From Cercis canadensis (taxonomy: Eukaryota > Streptophyta > Magnoliopsida > Fabales > Fabaceae), in the NCBI GenBank assembly GCA_003255065.1, contig QAOA01000060.1, positions 116,194 through 180,193 on the forward strand: DNA of 64,000 nt, given 5' to 3'. The notes below the pieces were generated by a model, which saw only the letters and a list, made by a program, of their open reading frames with translations, was not told the origin of the DNA and did no database searches. The position numbers were made by a program, and so were the translations under genes. Each line of letters opens with the position of its first letter. Positions within the stretch are counted from its first letter, which is position 1. Positions 13,601-24,626 of this stretch are shown one piece after another.

Positions 13601-16040
13601 ATATTAATTTTATGCACATATAGCTATAAATATACAAGCTTCAACCCGAGCTAGCCAACCTCAAAATAATTATAAAACCAATGAATTTAGACTTGAAATA
13701 CGTATATATATATATATATCAAGGTCTTATTCTTTACACACACATGATTTACACATTTAAATAAATGAAAGCTCCTTTCATATTACCACCTAACTAACCT
13801 ATAACTTCAACGGACAAAGCAATTTCAACAACTAAAAGCACAATCCACAAGCAACAGCAGCAGCAAACCAGAATGTTGAGTGCGCACTCTAATTATTTGT
13901 GAAAATGTCTCAAACAGCACAGCCACATCAAAAATTTTGATAGCCCACCGGCCAGAAATCCCAGCTTAATGAGAATCTGCTGTGAACCAAAATAAAAAAA
14001 AGGCACTACAGCTATTTCTAGGAAAGCTTCTCTTGGCCTCATTTCCAACACCAAAAGATTCTTGTTCATACACCCAAACTAATCATTTGGATGAGTCTTA
14101 TAATGGGCACAATTTAATGCAGACCAAATCTATGCTGGCAGACCTTATAATCCAAATATCATTGTACTTTTTGTATTTTATAAAAATTTCATTTGAAAAT
14201 TTCGTTAGGTGTGGATTTTATTGAGGGACATCCTTTTAAGATTCATTAACATGACACTTGCCCTTCTATTATTTTGTTAAACATGTGTTATTTGTTAAAT
14301 ACTAAGCATAAGTTTACTTTTTAAGGTTTTGGGTCCCAATAGCAGTTGTGCAATAGAAATTGAGGACATGGAGGACCTTTCAAGGAGGGCGAAGACAAGC
14401 AAAGAATATAAACAAAGGGTACTGCATGCTTTTTCCTTTGGGTAAAAATGAATGTTAGTTATATTAAAGAAGTGAATGAATGGTACGTGTAGATTTCTCC
14501 TTATCTCTTTGTTTGTATGGAAGTAAAGAGTTCACTTCTCTCCTTAGAATCTAAGTTGTGAACAAATCTAACCATAGAAGGCAATGTTTCAGAAGTTGTT
14601 GACTTTGGTTTTACTCTGTAAAAATGTACCACAAAATTGTCGGCAGAGGACAAGCCCTGCATTTGTCTTTGTTTATGTTATCTATAAGAACATGTTATGA
14701 CTAATGCCTCCCTTCTCTGCTTGTTTACCCGAAGGTAAGATATATAAAATAAAAAGACAAGAAAAGCTATATATTATGAATTTTTCTTTTCTTTTAAGGA
14801 TTTCAACTTTGTTGCTTTTTTATTTTATTACATCTTAATATCTTGTCTCTATGTTGAAGAATATATATATTATTGTTAGCCACAAAAAAAGAATGAAAAA
14901 TGAAAAAAAATACAGTGTAGTTTCATGTTTATTTTTGAAGGACCAAGTCACCAAGTATTTTAAAAATGGAGAAAATATAGTGGAAAAAAATAAAAAACAG
15001 AATGCGAAAGACAAAGATGCCCTTTCTCTTTCTGGTTACCTTTTTGGTGTTACATAAACTCATATCCACTATATTTTCAAAATAGATTTTCATAAAGTTA
15101 ACAATTTATCTTTTACCTTTTTAATTTCAATAATCACTTACCTTTATAATTATACAATTTGTGCACTATTTGTTTGTGAAAAATATCACTTTCCATTTTC
15201 TTGAAATTCTAAGAGCTTTTTTTTAGGTATAAAATAGGGATAAGGTAGATTATCCAGCTGAGCATTCGAATTGGGGTAGAAGATAAAGACTAGCCTTAAT
15301 ATTGTGAGGGATGCCATTGCATCTAACCTCATTCCTCTTCTAGCGATAGTTAATCTCTTTTGAAAAGTGTATTTTAGATTATCTACACTATGCTGCAATT
15401 GCAATCATCCAAAGGAAAAAAAAGAGATAAAGTGAATTCCATACAAAAAATTAAAATAAAATAAAGTAAATAATAATGTTACGTGCATCCAAGTAAGACA
15501 TAAATAATTAAGTGGTGTTTCATCAGATTAGGCAATGCAATTATGCAAGCATATGCTTTTAAGTGGAAATTTTTAATTATTTTTCCAGCTTAAGCTTTTT
15601 GAATGTGTTTGGTCAAAGCAGATTCTTGCTTTATTGTTTATCAACTCCTAAACAAAGAAATATTTCCCATCTCAATAAATAATTTGAAAGTGTTTCACGT
15701 CTCATCTAGTTTCTACTTTTGAGTCCTAAGCTGACATTTAAGCATTTCTCTAAATTACTAGTCTATACTATATGTGTCAAAAGAGAAGCCACTAAAATAG
15801 CCTAAGCCTAATTGCATAGAAAATGAGTAATTAACTACTTCAAATATGTTATTGTAAAAGTTTTGACGTCTTAATTAACCCATTGCATTTGCAAAACTAT
15901 GTTCGAAGCAAAATCAACACATAAATTATTTCACATAATTTATTTTTTCATAATTGATGCACACATATTTTATTTTGTTGTAATTTCACAAAATCCACGG
16001 CAACTCTAGTATATGATTTAAGAGTTGCGTCCATATTTGC

Positions 16041-16170
16041 AATCTAATTAGTTAAGATTATTTTTTAATATTTTGACTATAATTTTGGATTTGAACATAA
16101 AACTTATAAATCCTGAGATAATTTCAGTATCACTCAGTTACTAGTTGTTTAGTTGTACTGTCATCTAATC
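16041..16170 (-). mobile_element. SINE-like (tRNA-derived) copy A
   Basis: On the minus strand this reads as a degenerate tRNA-like head. It has an A-box-like region ('aactgagtgatactg') and, about 35 bases on, a B-box-like 'gttcaaatcc', followed by an AT-rich body. Two other stretches (29225-29345 and 54541-54665, both minus) share the words and spacing, which supports a dispersed family. It is old and diverged; the ends are approximate. Confidence 0.45.
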
Positions 16171-17884
16171 AGTAATGCTCAAGCAAGAAATGAAATTCCT
16201 CAGACAGATAAAGAAGCATCTTCAATTTTTGTTAATCATCCGGGAGTCTTCCTAGTTACACCACCCTTAAATATGCTAATCTCCAACTTTAATCCACTTT
16301 ATAGAATTCAAGTTGGGTTTTGACAGCCAATTTATCATATCTACTTCTCTTTGTCTCCAATAATCTTTTTTTCTTTTTGGCGGGGCCCATTTAGATTGCT
16401 AAGAAACACCAGTACCCCATAATTAACAAAGCAAATCATCCTTGAAAGAGAATAAGAGGAAAAGAAATTAACTAAATAATAATTAGCATTAAAAGAGTTC
16501 TACAAGGCAACATCTAGCATTAAATACACAATATCAAAGGCACATGTATTTTCTTAATAGCAATTGATAGAGTACATTTTAATTCACTCATAAAGAAGTA
16601 TAAATTTGATTCATAAAGGAAAGTAAATATATTAATTATAAGATTGAATTAATTATGTTTGCGCATGATGCTTAGACATTATTATGATCGTAAACTCAAT
16701 TATCATTTGCAGATTCAAACACAAATATTAAATTAGGTAGTTAAATACTACAGGTGCATATATTATGTATAATAATAATACACCCTTTTGCAAAACCCCA
16801 ATAGGCTACATAATGAAACAAAAAAGTCATCTTCATATATATAATATATTAGCATATGAAGAAGAAGTCACTATCTGTAGATATAATTATAACTTTAAAA
16901 TCACTAAATCTTTAGAAGAATCCTCTGTCTATATAACTGAAATATGAAGCAATGCAGTGCACCCATAGGCATACGCGTTAAGGGCTTGCTTTGAAATTGA
17001 AACAATAGCAGTTGACAGTGTAAGGTTTCCTTCTTGCTGAGTCACATACAAGATGGGTGTCTCTATTGTTGGGGTGGATCTTGCAGTGACAAGGGTTCAT
17101 TTAAGCACTGCTTCCAAAAGCGCTTAAGCTGTACCAGAATAACTTTTATCTAAAGAAGTAAAATGGGACCACATGAGCAAATACTAGACCTGATTTCTAT
17201 GTCATAATTATGTACGCAAGTTCAGGCCTTTCATATATACCAATCATTGTTCTGCAACAACAGTATGCAGTGTTAACCTTATGATATCATGAGTTAAATT
17301 GTCAAAGGAAAGGAAAGACACCCATTCATTTGACTGCCAATGTGGGACTTGCTTTCTCTTTCACTCATTCAGCTGCATATGCATATGCTGCTCCTCCATA
17401 CCACACTCTCTCCTTTTACATTATTTTAGTCACATCATATTGTGGAGGCCTTCTTCCCTTATTTACATAACTCTTCTTCTTCATAACTATACAAATAATT
17501 TTATTTCAATTTCTCATAGCCCATTTGAAATTTAAATATTTCAGTATCAAATTCAAAAAAAATCTTATTTGAGCCACTCTCAATAAAATTTAGATGAAAC
17601 TCTCTAATGTAATAACCATAAAAAAATTATAACAAAATTTATTGAAATTGAATATAGTTGCTTAGTAAATTAAAGTAATAAAGTTAAAGCTAAGTGGAGT
17701 GCACTCTTAATTATAATTTATAAGGCAAGTCTTTTCACTATTTTTCTGCTTCAAATTCTCTCATTTATATTCGCTATTTTTTTACAAATAAAAAAAATTA
17801 TAAAAACAACTTATTTATCTTTTTTTTTTCTATTACAATTATAAAAATGATATGCCTTGTATACAATTTGGAGTCTTCGTCAAT

Positions 17885-18050
17885 GTTTAGACCGAATCTA
17901 GTTATGTCATTTAAGTTATGTTGCTCAAATCTGAGTCGTATATTTTATTAAAACTAATCTAAACCATTAAAACATATTAATATTTAATAGTTGAGATAAA
18001 TTTTAATAGAATGTACGACTCAAATCTAAACAACATGACTCATGACCGGT
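17885..18050. mobile_element. MITE-like foldback element
   Basis: Long imperfect inverted repeat. The left arm runs from about 17910 ('gttatgttgctcaaatctga', then 'gtcgtatattttattaaaa') and the right arm ends near 18043 (its reverse complement reads 'gtcatgttgtttagatttga' then 'gtcgtacattctattaaaa'). Arms are about 55-65 bp around a short AT-rich centre, giving a hairpin of about 160 bp. No coding capacity. It resembles a non-autonomous DNA transposon, superfamily unassigned. Confidence 0.6.
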
Positions 18051-18619
18051 CCGTCAATGTCTATAGTTTTTTGTTTTTGGGTACAGTTAATGTCCATAGG
18101 TAAGATTACATATTAACATCCACCCTACAAAGGACATAGTTGGATAACTTATTCATAATGGGGGTACTATGGGCTATCAGAAAATTGATATGGTGTCCAG
18201 TCTGTTTCTTTGACTATCCAGCCTACTGAATAGGAAAATTAAGTCTCATTAAATAAAAAGATAAAATTTAAATCTAGTTATTTACGCAACTCAAGAATAT
18301 AGAAATTTGCAAAAAATGATGACTTTGAGCTCATAGTGTCCTGTTCATTTGACCTTTCAACCTTTTTTCACTAATATGCACTTTTAGCATTTCTTTTTTC
18401 AAGATCACACTGATTACTTCTCTCAATGTAATAATAATCACACATTTATTTATTTTTTCTGTTTATATTCTTAAAAATTGATGTTTGACTTACAAAATCA
18501 AACAAGTTTTTTAAAAAGTGGTTTTTTTAATTTTAATTATAGTTTCCAATGCAATTTAGGCTTCTGATTACCTGTCACCTTCTGAACAATTCTTAGAACA
18601 ATAAAAACTATTAAAAAAA

Positions 18620-19918
18620 AGGCAAAAAAAGGAAAGGGCAGCAAGAGAGAGGGACATAAAGAAAGAGGGTGTGGGGGAGGGAAGAAATTTGAAGAAACAG
18701 CAAAGAAAGTTTCCATTTTTATGCTTCTCTTTTACAGTATGTAATGTGAATCATGTCACTTCTCATCACCTACCACTGATAATTCCATCGCTTCTTTTTA
18801 ATCCCACCATTGCCGCTTCTCAGAATTTCATGTGCTTCTTGTGTTCTCCAATTCCCTCCAACTGCACGACAGTTTCGGTGCCTTGCTGTGACATTCTCTG
18901 TTGCTTAGTGAAGAGGGGAAAAAGGGTGGTCTCAGAAGTTCCATTTCAGATTGGGTACAAGGACCCTTTTCCGCATTTGAGAAAACCCAGAAGTGAAACG
19001 CACATTGGAGGATTTTGACAATGGGGTTTAACTGGGTGTGAGTAAATGGCAAATGGGTTTGTATCTAAGAGGATTTCTGGCGCTTAAGAGATCTATTTGT
19101 TAAGTTGCTTCGTAGTCTGAAAAGGAGCTGGGGAGAAATCTGTTAAGGATTATTAGGGTCGTGGACAGGTATTCATTGAGACTTTTCAGTGAAGAGATAT
19201 CTCTCTCATGTAGTGTGCCTATATTTTCTGCTAAGATTCTGGGAAAACTCGGGGAGATTTTAAAAAATGATAGTTATTTCGTGTCAATTTTGGCTAATAG
19301 CGAGGCTCTATTATTTTGGGTTGGCTAAGATGAAAGAAAATCCGGATAAACAAACAGGTTTTATGGGGTTCATTTTTCCTATGTATAAAATGAATGAAGT
19401 CTCAACATTGGTTTTCAAATGTTTTAGATAACTATTATATTTTTAATGCTCTTCTGGCCACTCATGATGTTTGAAGTCAAATCGTTGCATTTTTTCTTTT
19501 CACAACTCTGGTTCATCTGTGCTTGATTTGTCTGGGATATGAATACTTTCTGTAAGCGTCTGTGCAGTTTAGTTTTCTTTCTTTTTAGCATTTTTTGTTT
19601 TGGGGGGGAAAACTTTTCTAAGTAAGCAGCTCACCTTTTCCATGTAACATGAAGAAAGGAGCAAGCGGTTTTTAGCTTGTTGCTAGAAATCTGGATAACT
19701 GGATGTGTTATTTTCTTTCTCAAACCTTATGTGGGGTGTGAGAAATTTAGTATAATAGTTTAGCATCCTAACTGTAGTTGTTCTTGTCAAATGCTTTATT
19801 TTGCAACTTGATTTGTTATATAGATGGATTTTTTTTTTGTGCTAATGTTGTTATATAGATGGAATTACATTCTTCAATCTTGACACTGGCTTCTACAGAT
19901 ATATTTGGCATCAGCAAA
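18620..19918 (+). promoter_or_regulatory. Long 5' leader region of the RLK gene
   Basis: Before the RLK start codon there is a purine-rich then CT-rich stretch typical of a plant 5' UTR (from about 18620) and then intron-like T-rich DNA. A donor-like 'gacaggtattc' is near 19167 and an acceptor-like 'cttctacag' near 19898. An unspliced 115-codon ORF (18671-19018) lies here but has no recognisable similarity and is most likely leader sequence. A spliced leader with upstream ATGs is inferred, not shown. Confidence 0.4.
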
Positions 19919-22900
19919 ATGGCATCTGGTCTGAATTCAGGGCTGTCCAAGGAAACATCCGTTTTTGGTCTGAAAGTGTGGGAATTAATGGGAATAACGG
20001 TTGGGTTGTTCATTGTAATCATTCTTGTGGTGCTGTCAATATGTCTTACATCACGAAAGAAATCCAAAAAAGTCAACAGCATGCTTCCCCTTAGCCATAT
20101 GTTATCGGTTTCGGAAGAGATCAAAGAGATTAGAGTTGATCAAGTTTCAGCAAATAACCGTCCACAGAATGGTGCTTTTATGAGCCTGTATGACAAATTT
20201 AATGACAAAGAGTCGGAAAAGGTTTTGATCCAAACAAAGAATGGGGATAATAGTAGTCAATCAGGCTCATTTAATCATGTAGAGAAAGATGGTGCTGGCT
20301 CTCAATCAGGTGAAGAAAGTGGTGCAGGGACCATCTCTTCTTACAGGCCTTCTTTGCTTCCTATAACTGTAGCATCCCCTTTGTGTGGCCTACCTGAATT
20401 CTCTCACCTTGGCTGGGGGCACTGGTTTACATTAAGGGACCTTGAACTTGCAACAAACAGGTTTTCAAAAGAAAATGTTATTGGTGAAGGTGGATATGGA
20501 GTTGTTTATCGAGGTGAGCTAATTAATGGGAGTCCTGTTGCTGTCAAGAAGCTCCTCAATAATTTGTAAGTTTTGGCAGGAAAATGTTTCATTTTAAAGT
20601 TAGAACTTGCTTTTCTTACCTTGTTTCATCTTTTGTTAGGATATCTGCAGACTCAACAAGTTTATCTACTAACTATTGATGTCTATCTCTCAGGGGACAA
20701 GCTGAAAAGGAATTCAGGGTGGAAGTTGAGGCTATTGGTCACGTGCGGCATAAGAACTTGGTTCGACTTCTGGGTTACTGCATTGAAGGCACTCACAGGT
20801 ACCATTTTATTTGGTTTGTACAGCTAGATTGCAAATTGTTTTCCAATTTTATATATTGGAACTAATGCAGATGGCTTATCGCCAATTGCAATTTTGTGAC
20901 TGTATGCGTCCATTTTTTTGTGTCTATATTTGTGTCTTTGCTTCATTTCATTTACCCATATGACAACATATCTTACAGGCTTACAAGTTACAATATGGCT
21001 AGTTCCTCCACTAGTGAATTTGTTCAAATCTATTTAACTGCTTCAAAATTGTGTCCGTAAATGTTTTTTCAGCATGGAATTTCTTGTTAAATGACTTCCA
21101 ATGATATTATATTTAGGTGGCATTCACTTGCTAATCTCTGAGTATTGGTTTATTTCATTCTTAGTTAATCCCTTATAAATTTCAGGTTATTGGTTTATGA
21201 ATACGTTAACAATGGCAATCTAGAGCAGTGGCTTCATGGAGCCATGCGTCAGTATGGGTATCTTACTTGGGACGCTCGCATGAAAGTTCTCCTTGGCACA
21301 GCAAAAGGGTATGTGCATTTATGATTTATCCCTCTAAATAATTTACAACATCTCCTGAGTTTCTTCTTACTGATCTACGATTATATGTTGCAGACTGGCT
21401 TATTTGCACGAGGCAATTGAGCCAAAAGTTGTGCATCGGGACATTAAGTCAAGTAATATTCTAATTGATGACGAATTCAATGCAAAAATATCTGACTTTG
21501 GGCTGGCTAAGTTGCTGGGTTCTGGAAAAAGTCATATCACAACTAGAGTAATGGGTACTTTTGGGTAAGTTTTTTCTGGTTTATGAAATCCCATTAGAAA
21601 ATTTATCTGCAAATTTAGGACTTGTCTGTTTTCTGTTTCAATAATTCATTTTCCTTGTTTTTCATTTGAATAGGTAAACATTAAATCTTGCCTTTTTCTT
21701 TGTTATATTTTAATTTTTTACTAAAATGGAAAATTTGTATTAGTAACATTTTAGGTTAATTTTCCTCATCATGGTAATCTCGTGCTCATAATCTAACCAA
21801 AAATGAATCACAAAATGCGCATCCCAAATAGAATATCAAGAGTTTCATTTTTAGTAAACAACAATTCATAAGGAATTGGCACTTCTAAAATCGAAGGCTT
21901 TCTCAACAACACGACATTCATTTGCACTTCATTTGACACTGAGTTTGCCTTTATATCCCTTAGGCTGGCAATCTACATGCACTTATTATAACTGTCTTCA
22001 ATTGGCTAACTACATTCTCCCTTTCCTTTTTCATGCTTGTATTGCATTTTTCAGATATGTGGCACCAGAATATGCCAATTCAGGTTTACTGAATGAGAAG
22101 AGTGATGTTTATAGCTTTGGAGTATTGCTCCTAGAAGCAATTACTGGGAGAGACCCAGTGGATTATGGGCGACCAGCAGCTGAGGTGCGTCCTTAGTATT
22201 TCTGCAAAACCTAACATTTAATTGTGGTCAGCTGATAACAGTTACGGAGGTTTTTGTTTTTGTTCACTATTTCTAGGTGTCACTTGTGATTTGGATGTGA
22301 AGAATCACATGCATAAAAATCACATAATGGAGTTCTTGGCAACTCATTGTTTTCACAATTCTGCTCTAATTTTGATGGTTCTTGCAGGTAAATTTGGTTG
22401 ACTGGCTCAAGATGATGGTAGGGAGTAGGCGTTCAGAAGAGGTGGTGGATCCAAACATTGAGACTAGGCCATCAACAAGTGCCCTTAAACGAGCCCTTTT
22501 GACTGCTTTGAGGTGTGTTGATCCATATGCTGAGAAAAGACCGAAGATGACTCAAGTTGTCCGCATGCTTGAATCAGAGGAATATCCCATACCGCGAGAG
22601 GTTTGGTTTCTGATTCTAATATCTTCTCTAAAATCATAGCAAGTTCCCTACTGTATCTGATCCCAAGGGGGAGAGAGAGGAAGAGAAACTACATCTCAAA
22701 CAGAATGTTTCATTTAACTATAGAGAAGCCGAAGCAACTGATTCTACTTGAGGAGCTTTAAAACTTGATGTTTCTCAAATTATGTGGGTGATATTGCAGG
22801 ATCGAAGACGGCGAAGTAGTCAAGCAAGCAACTTGGAGGGAGAGGCCCTGAGGGAGAGGGAGACTTCTGATACAGACAAGAGTGACAATCCAGATTATAA

Positions 22901-22931
22901 GTCCAATGGTAGAAGGAACCAACGGAAATAG
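19919..22931 (+). CDS. Receptor-like Ser/Thr protein kinase (At5g18500/At2g42960/At3g59110-like)
   Basis: Single-pass membrane kinase with almost no extracellular part. Exons: 19919-20565, 20694-20798, 21186-21308, 21394-21564, 22055-22184, 22388-22600, 22800-22931, totalling 1521 nt and 506 aa in phase. The start was chosen at MASGLNSGL because the family begins this way; an in-frame ATG 60 bases upstream exists. A membrane helix spans about residues 22-44 ([19 protein letters not shown]), followed by a basic stop (SRKKSKK) and a Ser/Gly-rich juxtamembrane stretch. The kinase domain is complete: P-loop GEGGYG at about 189-194, Lys210 in VAVKK, HRD with Asp308, DFG with Asp326, then GTFGYVAPEY. 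The short tail is Arg/Ser/Glu-rich. All catalytic residues are present, so an active kinase is expected. Substrate and ligand are unknown. It is convergent with the PTI1-like gene. Confidence 0.95.
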
Positions 22932-24626
22932 AGCAAGGCCAGTACATATCATTCTTCAATTCCAAGGATAAGGAATACAAGTGGTAAAGGGCCAATTTTG
23001 CATTGCTTTGAGCTTCTATAAATTCAGGAACCTGCTGCTATAAGTGACATCGAAGACATGGAGCAGGAGTGAGTTGCTGGGGAATAGTTTATATACCTAT
23101 CTCTTGTTATCCCGTAGCTGTAGATGTTAGGATATAGGTTACTGGAGATGAAAATGGCATTAAACAGCTCCCTTGCACTAGTGTAATGTAAAATTTCTTT
23201 CTTTTTCATTTTCAGACTAGGATTTATATATGCTATTTGCAATGTATAGTGGACAAATTATACATTTTGTTTGAAAACACCTTGCTTCATAACTTGATGC
23301 TTTAATTCTTCGTAAGAATTGTGTGTGTGTGTGTGTTTTTTTTCTAATATATAAAGCAGACACCACCAGTTTCTTTTAAAACACAAATAAAGGAAACTAC
23401 TGAAAATTGTTGAAAAATAAGTCTTAATTAGGGAAAAAAATGAAAAAAAAAAAAAATGAGTACAACCACAGTATTGCGACATTCTGCCACGAAAATGCAG
23501 AAGTTTGAGTTAGTTGGTTATTGAAGCAATACTTGAGGTGATGTTACAAAGGAAATATAAACGGTAAAAAGATTACAAAATTCACCAAATTGAAAAATAT
23601 TGGATTGGTAAGCTATATATGACCATGAATCAATAAACCCTATAAAAAATTAATTACACAATATTAGAATTTGGCTTTTTATTGGAAAACTCGTTGCCCA
23701 TGAGACCCCAAATTCTATCTCAGGACTCTGTACATACATTAAGATATATAAGGGTTTACAAGTTCAATAGATCATGCTATAAATACATGAGTAATGAGTC
23801 CCACGTATTTTTATGTTTACGAGAATAATGAATACACAATAATTGGTTACTATTAATTAAGTATTATTAGAATTCGTGAACTCACCCACTTTAACCATGT
23901 CACATCTCTTAACATGTGACTCTCATCTGTACACCTTATTCATGTCATTAACTGAGTAATTGAACTTGATTGTCAGCGAGACACCAAGTTACAACTTTTA
24001 GCAAACTAGAACAAAAAATGCTATTTAACCAAAAAAATACATTTCAATTTTGACAATATTTTTGTCAATTTTTTAAAATATTTTCTATTAAGAAAGAATA
24101 ATTACAAGTGTCACAATTCTAATATTATTGAATCAAAATTAAGTGATAAAATGTTTCGGAATGGACCAACACAACTGGCAATGAACACATCCTGGCATGA
24201 AAGACAAGTTCATGAACTCCAAATCTCCAATTATGTAGGTGCTTTGAAATTCAGTTAGACCGAAATAGTTAGAATACAATAACTGTTGCATAAATAGAAA
24301 TCATTTTGGGAGACCAATAGAAATTTCTTTCATTTATTTTTCAGTTCAAAATTGCTCAATAAGATTATTGTCTAACAGACATACAGGACCAACAATTGGT
24401 CAGCAACTTTCTCCATATAAAAAAAAAATTAAAAAATTACCATGAAATCCATTAATCATTCAAAACCAGTAACTTAACTGATGATTGTGTCTTGCCACTT
24501 ACATTACTGAATCTATAGAATTCTTGGTTGAAATAGAAATAAATGCAGAAGATACTTTGTGAGTCTGCAAGACAATTGATTGAACACAGTGTACAGTCTG
24601 CAAAAAAGATTGAAGAAGTTGGGAAT
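22932..24626. other. Convergent intergenic region between RLK and PTI1-like genes
   Basis: Holds the RLK 3' UTR (at least to about 23260) and the PTI1-like 3' UTR (below 24626), separated by AT-rich DNA with a short TG run at 23322-23335 and an A-run near 23443. No gene or clear repeat family recognised. Confidence 0.6.

Larger units (their letters stand above)
9641..18600. other. AT-rich intergenic region between divergent genes
   Basis: About 9 kb of strongly AT-rich sequence between the translocator promoter and the RLK leader. It contains many homopolymer runs and no ORF with recognisable protein similarity. Elements resolved within it, listed separately, are a 59-bp tandem repeat, a SINE-like copy and a foldback element. 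I saw no convincing rRNA, tRNA or known miRNA sequence. Confidence 0.6.

Noticed and set aside
9641-18600. Conserved plant miRNA genes in the large intergenic regions
   Set aside because: I looked by eye for mature sequences of common families (miR156, 159/319, 160, 164, 166-169, 171, 172, 390, 393-399, 408) here and at 28.6-44.4 kb and found none. This is not a substitute for a computed search.
18671-19018. 115-codon ORF before the RLK
   Set aside because: No similarity or domain. It sits in leader-like sequence of the RLK and is better explained as untranslated leader, possibly with upstream ATGs.
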